Shown in pieces: positions 20,916 through 33,085 of a stretch of 64,000 bases of DNA. The position numbers and the translations under genes are program-made. The notes under the pieces were generated by a model that had not been told where the DNA came from, did not search any database, and saw only the letters and a program-made list of their open reading frames with translations. Position 1 is the stretch's first letter, and every line of letters starts with the position of its first letter. The stretch is from contig CANNZV010003226.1 in the NCBI GenBank assembly GCA_947561585.1, positions 1-64,000 of the forward strand. Direction: 5' to 3'. Source of the DNA: Caprella mutica (Eukaryota; Arthropoda; Malacostraca; Amphipoda; Caprellidae).

Positions 20916-22699
20916 GTACAATCACGGAAAAGTGTATCCGTCAGCTGTTGTAGTATGCTATTTTAGCATTTTTGACCTTTCTTATTTTTTGCATATGGCA
21001 TTTTAGAGAGTATTCCTCCGCGTTCAAAAATCCCCCAAGAAGGAGGAGCCTATTGTTGGGGTAAAATGCTGGGTTAATTGGGTGAAATGGGGGATTAGAT
21101 ATGTGTATCTAGAGGAGGGACGGGGGTGGGGGGTGATTTATACTGATTTCTGACAAGTGATTAGATATTATTTTTGTATTATTTAAATTAAAGTATAAAC
21201 ATATAGTTTTATTTGTATCATCCATGTAATGTTCATTTTGTAATGAATACATGTAATTTTTATAATTTGAAATAAATAATTATAATTTTGAAATTTTCCA
21301 TTCAATTAACCTTGGTATACATTTCGTACGATTTACTCTTTATGTTTTTATGCAATTTACTTTCGACCAATTGTCGTTCTAATATTGAAACTAATAACTA
21401 TTCGAATTTGAGGTAAAAGTAGATTTCTAGCTTTATCAAATCTCATTAATTCCAAATATATTATTTATGACAACCATTCACACAAGAACATTAAACTAAT
21501 CCTCTTCAGATATGATTTTAAATAACTTTGTTTCTTTTACACCTTTAAATTATTTGTTCGCCTATAGGCTATATTATTAAAACTATAATACACGTTTCAA
21601 CTTTGTAGTAAATGTCTATAGTTTTACTTTTAGTTTTGTCAAATCTTATTCCACGAATATTTTATATTATAATCATTCACACAAGAGCATTTAATCGTCT
21701 AAAGATATGATTTTTAATAGCTTCGCATTTTTTTTACATTTAAATATTTTGCTGGAATTTAAATAATTTAACCAGTCTTGGTTATAATCCGGAGATTTTT
21801 TGCATTCAGAATTTCAATAAATTAATAGTGATGACTAATTTAGTAGATAAGACAAGTTTCTCTTCTTTTTCAAAGTCCTTTGTGTGTATAATCTTTTTTA
21901 ATTCATTCAATATATTGGCCAAATGAGGAAGGTATTAAAATGTGTTTTTAAAATGATTATAATTTATCTTACGTCTCAATTTAATGACAACAATCATCAA
22001 GTTGCTGACAAGCGTTTTTATCTATTTTCATCAACTTATAAATAAGTAATTACCTAAACGGCTATACCGATACTTTCTATCTTTTATTGAAGTTATTCTT
22101 TTAGGCTAAAGAATAAAATAAAGCTGTGACTAAGTTGTAACTTAATCTATTTAGTTTAGATTTTAAATGCAGTAATTTGATGAATTTTTTATCAAGTGAA
22201 CTGATTCTTTTCAGTTTAAAATTTTCTCTCTATAATAAAATATTAGTTTTTTACTAAGATAAATAAAGGATCAATAATAGAAAATAGATAATTATTTTAT
22301 ATTTATTAAAAATAGTGTTTTACAAAAGTTAAAGATAACAATTAAATTATGGAATTTTTTTATAAACTACTACACGACTAAATACATTTGCAGGTTATTT
22401 CTAAAGTAAAAACTACCCGATACAATTTTTACTAAAATAAAGGATTTCTGATTAGTACTAGTTTACATGAAGTATCAATCTTAGAACAATTTTTAAAAGC
22501 TTAGGGTTGAATGATTAACATGAACTTACAATATACAATTTATTCTTTATTTACCTAAGATTAAAGTTTTTCAAGCGCATAGCAATAAATAAAATACACA
22601 AATTAGTTCGGTATTTTATGCACTTCCTTTTCACGGAGAAATGTCGTTGAAAATCTAAAAGTAATAAGCATGAATAAATGGATATCACAGGTAATGAGA

Positions 22700-22830
22700 C
22701 CAAACTTCCTGGGAATGATGAGAACTCCACTGATAGTGATTAGTACTGTCCTGATGAGAACTCATCTGATAGTGATTAGTACTGTCCTGATGAGAACTTC
22801 ACTGATGAGAACTGCAGTAGTGCGAAGTTA
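22700..22830. repeat. Short tandem duplication, possibly decayed acidic coding sequence
   Basis: A 36-bp unit, GATAGTGATTAGTACTGTCC followed by TGATGAGAACTC, is repeated about twice with a third partial copy. Read in one frame it gives Asp/Glu/Ser-rich peptides interrupted by TAG. This could be the remnant of an acidic N-terminus of a transposase, but nothing else supports that. Confidence 0.35.
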
Positions 22831-22975
22831 TTTGAATCTGAAAATAATTGCAAACAAATTGATTAAATACTCTCTGATATTGACTTAGAATTACGCTACA
22901 AACAATTATTAACAAGATAAAACAAATTGAATAGATTTTATTTTAATCTCATACTATAATATTTTTTTTATTTTA

Positions 22976-23335
22976 GTAGGGGTTTAACGTCCTGCTTCAG
23001 TCATATCGTGACTATATCGCTGACGTAAAAGGAAATTAAATACAAGGGACTAGAAGAAGCAGTCAGAAAGGAAAGTGGCTCCATGAACAAAGGCACTTAC
23101 CACCCTTGGTGACAATGCTCATGGATGCAGAAAAGCTACTCCGTGAATGCAGTCACTTACCAAGGAATGAGATGAAACGGGACGCAAGCACCGGTGGCTG
23201 CACTCACGGATGGAAAAGGAAAATGAAGAGGTGATAGTAAATGAAGCCTACGAGTCTACCTAACACAAAATCTAAGACCTCTTAGTTGAAGAGCATAACC
23301 TTAGCGCTATCATCCAAAATCCTGAACAATGTGTA
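22976..23335 (+). repeat. Dispersed repeat family E, copy 2
   Basis: Begins TAGTAGGGGTTTAACGTCCT, the best-preserved 5' end of the family, and runs through AAAAGCTACTCCGTGAATGC to 'ATAACCTTAGCGCTATC'. The 3' end with CAGCTTCAGGATAG is missing. Confidence 0.8.
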
Positions 23336-24590
23336 TTCGAAGCACATTTGGTTATGTTAAAAGTATCCACATTCGAGTGGCAAGGAAGAAACAAGATTTG
23401 ATAGGAAACAAGATTAATGGAAAGTAGAACACAGATAGCTTAAAATCCTTACTGTGATCAGAGTGTGTTTCGAATTTTAAAAAATCAAACTTACAAAATA
23501 TTTCACCAAAGGACTAAAAAGAGTGACACCTCGATCTAATATTTTTAATTTTTTCTCCATGTTGATGAATTAAGAGGTTATACCGCGAACGATGGAAAGA
23601 AAATGATAATTTAAAATGAGTGAAAAAAAGACAACAAAGCTATTTTTGGAAATTGCAAGATAAGGTTGAATAGATGTTTAGCATTAGAAACGTGGTTTTA
23701 TAGAAACGCTACATTTATCTCCCATTACTCGAGACTAACTGTTAGATAAAGTCTAATTCCAATCCGTAGAATACTTACTACAATTAATGCTACAAAGGAC
23801 TATATTACAAACTAATTGGAAAAAAGTCGAATTAATTTAAACGAATCTAAAGAACTCTACAAAAGAGATAATTGAATTTTACTAATTTCTTGTAATTAAA
23901 TATTGGTCATTTTTTAAAATAAGATTGTAGCCTATGGAAACATAAATTGTACTGAAAAAGGATAATACATATTTGCCTCAAAAATGGAAGGAAGAATTTG
24001 ATTTTATTTTATTTGTTTCTTAAACGTTTTTGTCAAAGGAGATGCAAAGAACGAAACTGTAAAATAAAAAAAATGAAAGACAATAAGTTGAAAATACTGA
24101 ACAATGTCACTAAACTACTTAATTTTTATTTAAATGTTCAAATATGAATGTCACAAGCTAGACTAATGAAATATTGTAGAAACTCTCATTTTAGCGGCAG
24201 TTACATATCAGTAAATTTTAAGAGTTTAAACGTTTTTTTAGTTTAATGATTTAATGAGTCCAGAATTCCAAACTAGTCTATAAACAAAAAGCTACAGTTA
24301 AAAAAAATAGTTGATACAACTATAATGAACTCAATAGATGTTAAGAAAATTGTATACAAGTAACTATATAAAGAGTTTAATTAATTATTACCAGTACTCT
24401 GAATATTTGCAAATTTTAATACTAGCAAAATAAATAACCGTGTATCACCATGGAGTGGATATGAACAGTCAGTATTTAAGAATTCAGTATTTCAGAAACA
24501 ACAGAAACCATAAGTTGTGTATTTACAATTACCAATTGTAAAGTATTTGAACGGAATAATTTACAATTGCCAATCAATTTATTTGGAAGT
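23336..24590. other. No gene seen
   Basis: AT-rich, with no supported ORF, tandem repeat or inverted repeat recognised by eye. Confidence 0.45.
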
Positions 24591-24594
24591 TTTT

Positions 24595-24860
24595 AGGCCA
24601 TATCGCTGATATTGAAAAGAAATTGAATATATATGGGGCTTGAAGTAACAGTTAGAAAGGAAAGAGACTCCGTGAGAGAATAAACTACCACCTGTCGGAG
24701 ACAACGCTCATGGATGCAAAAAAAAAATCCTTACCAAGGAATGTGACGAAAAGAGTCACCAACACCGGTGGCAGCACTCACAGATGGAAAAGGAAAATAA
24801 GAGGTGATAATATATGAAGCCTACCGGACACAAAAAAAAACCATAGCGTTATCTTCAGAA
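24595..24860 (+). repeat. Dispersed repeat family E, copy 3 (truncated)
   Basis: Starts inside the family at GGCCATATCGCTGATATTGA, includes the AGTAACAGTTAGAAAGGAAA block, CACCGGTGGCAGCACTCAC and the GATGGAAAAGGAAAATAAGA block, and fades near CATAGCGTTATC. Both ends are missing. Confidence 0.7.
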
Positions 24861-25773
24861 ACTACAAGTAGCCACATAAATGATAAGCCTGAAGCTGTTG
24901 TGCCCTTCTCTTATATTCACCTGAACAGATTGAGGATACAGCCACTGGGGGCTTTGCAATTAGCCTACTATATTATATCTTTAAGCAATTTTCATATATT
25001 TTTTAAATTATATATTTATGAAACATAACTGATACGAATAACTTTGCTAATAATATCAGTTATCACTGAACTAATAGAAATTTGTCCTTACCAATTAAGA
25101 AAAGGGAGATTTGCACTGCTGTCGTTTGTTTCTTCCGCTTTCTTGTGAGGAGAAGTGATCTGGTCATAGGTAGTGGTCTTTAGAGTTCCACCTAGCAAAT
25201 GCTCGCTCTACCCATTGAACTGGAAACAAATTTTAATAACACAAATTAGTATACAAGTTATTGTTATTGAATAGGTTTGATGCGAATATAATGGTTTCGA
25301 GATTTCGTTGATCGGAAAATAAATAGAAAAGACCTTAATATAGATCTAGCAGTCAGATTAGAAAGAGACGCCGTGAATGGAATGAAAGAGACTCTTCAAT
25401 GGAATGTTACGGAATGAGAATCTAGTAATCGCGGAAGTAAGAGGAAAATGAACAAACAGGGTGCAAAAACATATTGCAAATTATATTAATAAACAATCTA
25501 AGACTACATTGTTATCCCTATCTAGTGCTATTCTACAAAACAGTGAATTTCAACGAAACAAAAAGGAAAAAAACTTGGTCATCATCCAATTTGCAACTGT
25601 TTTCGTATCGAAAAATTCTCTGCCTCTTTCTTCAATTCATGACTGTTACACAGTGTCATTCGTTGAAAACTCTCATAAATGCAACATGAATATCTTACAT
25701 ATTCACTATTATGAATTTAAGATTTTTTTTTTTTAGTATAAAGTTATTAATAAATAATCACTGTTAATTTAAG

Positions 25774-26218
25774 TAGGGGTTTAACGTTTTCTTTCGAACC
25801 AAAGGCCATATCGCTGACAATGAAATTAAATGCAAGGGACTGGAAGAAGCAGTCAGAAAGGAAAGTGGCTTCAAGAACAAAGTCACCTACCACAGTCGGT
25901 GACAATGCTCATGGATACAGAATAGCTACTCCGAGAATGCATTCACTTTAAAGAATAAAAAGGACCCAATTTAAGGTCCGGAGGCTGCACTCACGTATGG
26001 AAGATTAAAATGAAAAGGGGATAGTAAATTAGGCCTACAAGCCTAACAAACCCAAAAGTCTAAGACCTTGTAGTTTGAAAGCATAAACCTAGTGCTACCC
26101 TGTAAAACTGCAAGTGGGGTAAAAAGATAAACATAATAAGAATGAAAAAAGACAATTAATAATCCAAATTACAACAGTTCGAGGCCAAAGTCCACCACAA
26201 ACAGCTTCATGATAGGCT
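25774..26218 (+). repeat. Dispersed repeat family E, copy 4
   Basis: A nearly full-length copy with the 5' end AGTAGGGGTTTAACGT and the 3' end CAAACAGCTTCATGATAG. The interior includes GACAATGCTCATGGATACAG and 'TACAACAGTTCGAGGCC'. Confidence 0.8.
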
Positions 26219-26440
26219 CACGCAGGTAAATTGCGGCCCACTCACTAACTGCGGCCTCTAACAACTGAAACATCATAGCTTCAAAACACACGTCAAAACT
26301 TAAATTAATAAGTTATAGCATTCACTGTGCTTCTTTTGATAGTTATGCAACATTTTAATGTAATTTCGATTCAAAATGTTTTTGAGACTCTCTTGAGAGG
26401 GCTGCAATTAAAAATTAAAGGGCCGCAATTTACCTGCGTG
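26219..26440. mobile_element. Short 220-bp TIR element
   Basis: Perfect 19-bp inverted ends CGCAGGTAAATTGCGGCCC (26221-26239) and its complement (26420-26438) enclose about 180 bp of non-coding sequence. A CAGG…GCGGCCC end is reminiscent of some hAT MITEs, but no 8-bp target duplication is evident. The 88-codon frame at 26327-26593 straddles its right boundary and is not a gene. Confidence 0.7.
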
Positions 26441-26599
26441 ACTCTAGAGCTCATGCAGGCTTATAAATACTTAGCTACCCAGAAAGAAAGAAATTTCTTA
26501 AAGAGTTACCTGCACAAAATAAAAAGCGAGAATTTGGTAGTAGAGTTACAAGCTAAAAATTACGGGAAAAATAAATTAGGTGAATATACGTAATTACAT

Positions 26600-27945
26600 T
26601 TACCGTTTAACACTAACCTTGAGCATCAAGCTGTTTAGAAAATTATTCGTAGGTTTTCCCTTTTTTAATAGTGCATAAATATTGTTATATCTATAGGTAT
26701 TGTGAGACTAAACCTGAAAAAGATTTAAATTTAAAGGTATTTATAAATACAGAAAGAACAGTTTAAACAAAAAGTATATACTGCAGTCTACATTATAGAA
26801 GTATTGACGTAAACCGGCGGCTATTTACGAATGGAAGAATCATATGCATAATAAAACAATTAATAAAGTATATACCTACCTAAACTCTAGGAGTCTAGAG
26901 GCTAAAATAAAAAATAAAATGTGGTTAAAAGCTACAGCTCAGGTGTTTTTTCTTTTCTTTCTATTCCATGTCTACAGATCGTATTCAAAGGAATTTAGGC
27001 ACAATAATATAAAGTAGATTTCCGTATTTTTTTAAATTAAATAGTTTAATACTGTGCAGGCACTGCTTAATGACTCTAGTACAAAGTAATGTAAAGAAGT
27101 GCATAAAATCTAATTTAGCTATTTCGTAAACCGTTCCAAATCTCGACATTTTGCAGGTTTGGATACCTATAAAAATGGTTCCACTAGCTATAGAAAAATG
27201 TTCTAAAAAAAATTCTGAAGTTCGGTATTATTTCAAAGTTCAGAAGTAAAGATACAAAAGTTTTGAAAGAACACATTTTGGTAATGAATTTCAAATTCCA
27301 TCAGCAATTTCAAGAAAATCTGTGAAATATTGATAAATTTATAATTCGAAATGATCTCCAGAACAGAAACACTTGATATATAGCTGGACTTCGTCTCAGC
27401 TATCAGCAAAAAGCAAAAACTCAACCGGTAAAAATATTTAGAGTTCATATCCAAGAAGAAAAAACTAGCTCAGAAATCTGATCAGTCTTTCGAATGTCTC
27501 AATTTCAAGGATTAAGCTGCCTAAAAATGGTAGATTTAACAATTTTTCACCGAGTTGAAAAATACAGCTTAAAATTTTGAATCTAGAACTTAGAAAATAG
27601 AAGAAGCGAAAAAAAATTCATTTACAAATGTATAAGTAAAAGATATAGTTCCATATGAGCATGACAATAAAAAATAGAGTCCTCAGCTAGAAAGACTGAA
27701 GAATAACTTATCCAGGCTAAGTGAAATTAGTATCTAAAGAAAGATTAATTTTCGATCTGCCTAAAACACAAGTTTTTAAATAGAGAGAGAGAAATTTGAT
27801 GACCTTTCACCATGATGGCTGAAGACGAAATGTCCCGCACTGCATTAAAAAGAATCGAAATTTCTTACATGCGGGGGTAAAATGAGAATTTGGGGTAGCG
27901 TATGATAATCGGTGGTACAGTGGGAACTAGATTATTCATGCGCGC
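26600..27945. other. No gene seen
   Basis: AT-rich sequence with repeated GAAAAATG- and AATTTC-type motifs but no supported gene. The 73-codon minus frame near 27233 shows no recognisable feature. Confidence 0.45.
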
Positions 27946-27992
27946 CTCAGCAATTGGACGGATACACTTTTCCGCGATTGTACCTAGGGTAA

Positions 27993-28138
27993 TTTTCGAG
28001 TTATCAACTTATCTTACGGTGCCACTTTTTCTTGATAGAAAAAAGTACTAAACCTGAAAGTTAAATGATAATAATTTTTCAAACTTGATCGAAAACGTGA
28101 AAACGTCCGATAACTCGGAACTTACCAAATATTAATTT
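27993..28138. mobile_element. 146-bp MITE
   Basis: Inverted ends GGTAATTTTCGAGTTATC and GATAACTCGGAACTTACC flank a short interior. End-like motifs recur at 3618-3645, 11175-11190 and 18075-18085, so the family is dispersed through the window. Confidence 0.6.
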
Positions 28139-28478
28139 AAATTCCTTTTTAAATATAATAAAAAAAAATTGAAATGCGATCCGATTGCTCAAAAGTATAT
28201 AACCAGCATCTAGGTATATAGGTACCTATTATTTAGTTTAAAAATCGTTACAGAGATAACCTGTTAGGTAACCATTAATCACTAATTAGATACCAAAACT
28301 ATTACAACAATTTTGGATAGAGTTACTTTTGTTCATTTCTGATAATAACTACAAAATTTGCTTGCAAATATAGTGAATTTTTAAATATAGGTATTTTATG
28401 TAACTGAAATAAATACAACTACTGAACTCTGCAATTCTTGCCATAAGTGATAACGAGGATTGATTAAATAATTAATAT

Positions 28479-28598
28479 TTTCTTTTTCAGGGTAGAGTTC
28501 ATTACCATCGCCATAAGAAAAGGCCTCAAATTTTGAGAGGTATTAGACGAGGCAGGCACCGCAATAACGGAAGGAGAGATAGGCACAACAGAATGTGA
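28479..28598 (+). other. Possible orphan terminal exon
   Basis: A strong acceptor (TATTTTCTTTTTCAG, ending about 28489) is followed by a short frame rich in Arg/His (HYHRHKKRPQ, then RGIRRGRHRNN) that stops at TGA near 28598. In another frame the stop comes after about 15 residues (VEFITIAIRKGLKF). The GC content is higher than the flanks. No upstream exon can be identified, so this is only a candidate. Confidence 0.25.
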
Positions 28599-28830
28599 AC
28601 GAACCCATAGCCAAGGGTAAATTATTAGACCTCTCACTAAATTATTGTATGCTTGTCTTTTTAGCCATGCAATTTGATTGAGAAGATTTCCAAAGAGGAT
28701 AAGTTTTGTTTTGATCTCAGAGTTATATTCAGCTTTTTATTATAGTCATGTTTGTTGTAATATCATATCTAACTATTCTATACTATATTATAATAACTCT
28801 TTATACTTATGATGTGGGTCCAATGTGGTA

Positions 28831-29235
28831 GTGCCATATTTAGCACATGAAAACCACACAGTACCAAAGTAATTTCAATATTGATTGTCAGTGCTTTTAC
28901 GACCCTGGCCCCATCAACCTCGACATCATCTTGGGTCGAGATGGTTTCAACATTAGTAGCCCATGCTGTCACCATGTGGACCCAGTTTGTAAATGACCAC
29001 ACAGTACCAATCTTGTAGTGTCATATGTCACATGGCAACCATCTAGAACCAAGTTGATTTCAATATAGCTTGCCAGTTCTTTTGTGACCTTGGCCCCATC
29101 AACCTCGACATCATCTTGGGCCAAGATGGTTTCAACATTAATAGCCCATGCTGTCACCACGTTGACCCATTTTGTAAATAACCACACAGCACCAATATGA
29201 TTTGTCATCAGCTTACGGGCTTGAATGGTTCCTAG
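28831..29235. repeat. Tandem duplication of about 185 bp
   Basis: Two head-to-tail copies share 'CTTGGCCCCATCAACCTCGA', 'CATCATCTTGGGYCRAGATG', 'GTTTCAACATTARTAGCCCA' and 'CCACACAGYACCAAT'. A third diverged partial copy lies at 32370-32490. The minus-strand ORFs here read through the repeat and duplicate one another (AWATNVETIS versus AWAINVETIL); they are not supported as genes. Confidence 0.8.
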
Positions 29236-29616
29236 TGCCCTCATTGGCCCCATTAACTGTGGTTGCTTGGGTGGTTAACATATGATATTGAAATGGTAAT
29301 TGAAATGTGGTAAATTACACATGGTTAACATCTGTTATTAAAATGGTACTTAACATGTGGTTGTAATGTGGTAAATTCAAAAGCCACAAATTTTTGTCCG
29401 ATAGATGCTGTAATATTCGTTTCTGAAAAATAACAATAGTATTTAATGGACTTGGGCAGGGCTTGTCACTCTGCTCGGAGCTTGGTACGAAATTTAAATC
29501 ATAATAACTTTAACACGAACTACCGTATTTTACTGTGGTTTTCTTTGTCTAATGCAGAATTTTGTCAGCTATAACCTTATTGTTAGTTTATTTTCCTTTT
29601 CTGAATAATTTTACTA

Positions 29617-30270
29617 CAGAGTGATCATAAGTAGAGGGTGGTAAAAAAGCTCTTGCGCGAGCTTATTTCAAACCTTGCTTATCAAGAGAGTAAGTTTTAT
29701 CCTCTAAAATTAGAATGATTTTAAGTACCCTTATGTTGAATCAGCGGATATTTCCATAACTACGATGCATTTGTGGAGCTACTCTGAATCTAATATGGTG
29801 GATGCAGTATTGTGCTCAGTACATAGGACACTTGCTGTTAAAGAACGACTGAGAGAAGTTTTCAAACATACGAGTCATTTTCGTGGGTCATGCAATTGAA
29901 TGGTCTTCTGGGATCTCAGATGTAACCGGTTGCGATTTTTTCTTGTGGTGTTATTTGCAAAATGATGTACGCTCCACCTCACCTTCTGTAATAATAATAT
30001 AAACGCATAATGTGGATTTATGAAATCTAATCCTGACGTGATCTAAAGATCATTGAAACCAGTCAGAAAACGGGAGCAAAAATAATGTATTGAAAGTAAT
30101 GGGGGATAATGGATGATTCTGGTAAAGAATGATTTATTTTATATCTTTATAATATGCGATTGCTTACTAAACTAAAAAGTACTGGGTAAACAAACCTATT
30201 TTTGTATCTTTTATCAATTTCATATCTGGCGCAAGAGCAATTTCACCACCCTCTACTTATGACCACCCTG
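29617..30270 (+). mobile_element. Mariner-like element, internally deleted remnant
   Basis: 25-bp inverted ends CAGAGTGATCATAAGTAGAG / CAGGGTGGTCATAAGTAGAG (plus GGTGG) with TA on each side (29615-29616, 30271-30272). Both features are typical of the Tc1/mariner superfamily. Positions 29871-29990 translate to a decayed transposase segment with the motif CDFFLWCYLQNDV, which corresponds to the conserved DFFLWG-type block that carries the third catalytic residue region in mariner-like transposases. At 654 bp it is about half the usual length and non-functional. Confidence 0.85.
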
Positions 30271-30279
30271 TAGAAAAAG

Positions 30280-30770
30280 TATTAGGAATAGGAAAAAAAA
30301 CGAACAATTTGTTTATGATGATAAAAATCTGCATTACCCAAAGAAAAACACACAAATATATGATGATTCTTATTACAGTTATGGCTATATTAATTTCGTA
30401 CCCGCTTTTTTTTTAACTCATACTGTATACTGTATAGTGATATACAGTTAGTTCAAATCTATCTGGAAATTGTCAAGTCTACCAAATATTGCACCAACAT
30501 TTGTCGTTCAAGAATTGAACGATAATTTTTGACAAAGGTATCCTCAGGAGATGTTCGATTGGTTGCCGGAAAGCTCATCTCACAGTAGCACAAAAGAACA
30601 TTAGTCATCATTGTACAAATATAAAAAAGTGAAGTGGGTCACTGAAAACGGAATGGTGGGTCACTTCGTGACCCGCGGGTCAGTGGTTCGCCACCCCTGA
30701 TGTATACAATTAATAATTAATCTTACAAAAATAATATACATATTTATCACCATTTTTAAAGTTAAGAGAC
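30280..30770. other. No gene seen
   Basis: AT-rich, without supported features. A GTGGGTCACTTCGTGACCC-type short palindrome lies at about 30656-30674. Confidence 0.45.
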
Positions 30771-30779
30771 CTGATAATA

Positions 30780-30875
30780 AATATTTGGGTGGCAATTGTC
30801 CGGGGGTGGCAATATTCCGGGTGGCAATATTCCGGGGGTGGCAATTGTCCGCAGGTGGCAATTGTCCGGCCACGA
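30780..30875. repeat. Solo micro-repeat array (GGTGGCAATTGTCCGGG)
   Basis: About five copies of a 15-17-bp unit GGTGGCAATTGTCCGGG / GGTGGCAATATTCCGGG. It looks like one arm of the tandem-unit foldback elements found elsewhere in the window (compare 2087-2677, 33086-34121, 55490-56465). No opposite arm is seen nearby. Confidence 0.75.
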
Positions 30876-30879
30876 CTAA

Positions 30880-32280
30880 TCATATATCTAATGATAATAA
30901 TTAATATTATTTTTATATGAAAAAACTTTTAACTCTTAATAATAAGCAAGAAACCTGATATATTAACTTTACGTTATTTGGTAACCAATCTTTCAAATTT
31001 CTCGCGTAAAAAGATACAGTATATGGCCACAAAATGTTTCATCTTTTTCAAATGCTTATATATCGTTAACCAATGGACAAAAAACTGTATCTTGGTCTCT
31101 TTTTCTCCGTCTCTTATTGTACTATTAACTGATAAAAACAACTTTGAACTGATGGACATAGTTTAAGAACAGGTAAGCAAAGAGTGAGGGTGATTATTTT
31201 CGGCATTGCGCGAAGGATATTCTTAGAGCTAACTCTGTGATCTTACTTACTAAAAGGCAGTGAATTAAAAAGGAAAAAAATTATAATGGTAGACATTTTA
31301 ATACAAGTTTACACTTTTTCCTTGCCTATTCTGAAGTATCTTTATATTTTTCGTCCTCACGCAAGCCCTCTTTATTTATATTTTTTTCAATTCGCTGCAG
31401 GATGTTTAATTTTAGTCGTAATTTTAACAGATTTTCATGAAAGATTCAGAAGTAGAAAAACTATACGAATAAAGACTGTGTTTTCGAAAAATTCTAGCTT
31501 TAATATTTTGTAAAATAAACTAATTTGAAAATGGGTTTCCTTTTTTTGCGCCAACCTGTAAAATAGTCATTAATCAATAAATGACTAAATTTGAAAACAC
31601 GGACCCTATGAGGATTGTTTAGTTACTCCAATATAAATATAATTTATAATCCTTTATTCTGAACGGGAAAGTACACTAGTATATAGATTGATATAACACA
31701 ATTTGTGATATTATGTGGGTTTTATATAATTTAGTATAAATAATAATATTATAATAACTCAGAATTAACCGTTTGTATTGTGGATACAAGTTTGGTTCAT
31801 ATAACATGACTTTTCTGTTTAGATATTATGTTACTTTTTAATCACCTAACAATATTATCAAGTTCAAAATGACAAAAAATTTCCATAAAACCAAAAAGAA
31901 TAAGTGGAATAATAAGTGGAATTCCTTCAGTTACCTACGACTTTTGTCGTAAGTAACTACGGAAGTTGATGGACTGTACCGCCCTAAAACCTCTCCTTCG
32001 CGGCTGAGAGGATGCTGAAGGCATTCCCTCTCTGGATCGCAAGAGCCATTCGCTATTGGAACCAGTCAGACTTCCTCGGATCGTTCGTTGTCTCAACAAG
32101 GCGTCTACCTTTAAATTTCGTGATTAGGGAGGTCATTCTGCAGTACTCTCCTGTGGTCTCTACAGCAATTGGCTAAAATATGTGAGCATCACTATTGGTG
32201 GAGTATGTCTGACGTTTACGGTTCTCCGCAGATCTGGTAGAGGATCGCGTCCTCAACCGTTGAGTCATTGAGGTGTGTCT
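30880..32280. other. No gene seen
   Basis: Several frames of 60-75 codons lack recognisable motifs. A short palindrome (AGTTACCTACGAC…GTCGTAAGTAACT, about 31933-31965) is present. The block 31970-32280 is noticeably richer in GC and could be an old repeat or exon remnant, but I cannot identify it. Confidence 0.45.
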
Positions 32281-32284
32281 CGGC

Positions 32285-32510
32285 AAATAGGATTCAAAAT
32301 CAATGTGGCGCATCCATCCCATTGAATTGTCATATTGGCCCAGCCTGATTAATATATAACGTGATTATAATATTGGCAAGATAGTTTTAACATAACAGCC
32401 CATGATGTCATCATTTTGCAAATAACCACACAGTACCAATACGATTTGTCAACCTGGTGCCCACATGGGCCCCATTAACTTGTGTTGATTGGGAGCTATT
32501 TTCAACCAGG
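32285..32510. repeat. Dispersed repeats L (copy 2) and the 185-bp repeat (copy 3)
   Basis: The first part matches 20055-20135 (CATCCATCCCATTGAATTGT). From 32370 it matches the unit duplicated at 28831-29235 (ACAGCCCATGATGTCATCAT; AACCACACAGTACCAATACG; GGGCCCCATTAACT). Confidence 0.65.
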
Positions 32511-33085
32511 AGAAGTATTAATTATGTGAACAGAGTATAAAATGTTATACTGTATATGCAGTTAAATATGTCGATTTGATTCATTAAAACACATTCAGTA
32601 TTCACAATTTACATATATTATTATTAGGGTTGTGACATTATGCATTTCCAAATATGCAGTATATGCACGGAAAAATATACTGCATATGCAACAGGTTTTA
32701 TGCTTTTTGAGAAAACGCATATGCATTTGAGGAAACGCATATGCAAGTGAGGAAACGCATAAATTTTGCAGATAAAACATATGCACTTAAAGATAATGCA
32801 TATAAAAAAAGGCATATGCATTTGAAACTGAAAGGAAGGCAATATATGCACTTCCAGCTGTTTATATCTGGTGGGAGGTTCAACAGACCCCCTAATTTAT
32901 TTGTTATATACCTTTAGGTGTTCTATCATTTTGTTTACCTAATGAATATGATTTCAAATTTTTGTTCGAAAATTAGAGAATATGGTAAACTATGTGGCGC
33001 CATAAGCTAAAAGTAACACTCACAGTAATGTAAATAAAGAATAGGATAATAATAGAAACAGATTAGACACAGGTGGTCAGTATGA

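Larger units (their letters stand above)
20916..27990. mobile_element. Candidate 7-kb element with 30-bp inverted ends (family J)
   Basis: The left end GTACAATCACGGAAAAGTGT (then ATCCGTC) and the right end GACGGATACACTTTTCCGCG (then ATTGTAC) are near-perfect inverted repeats about 7 kb apart. The left subterminal region recurs at 1505-1632. Between the ends I find no conserved ORF, only family E copies, a short TIR element and decayed sequence, and I see no target duplication. The two ends may be a real pair or two unrelated solo ends facing each other. Confidence 0.35.
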
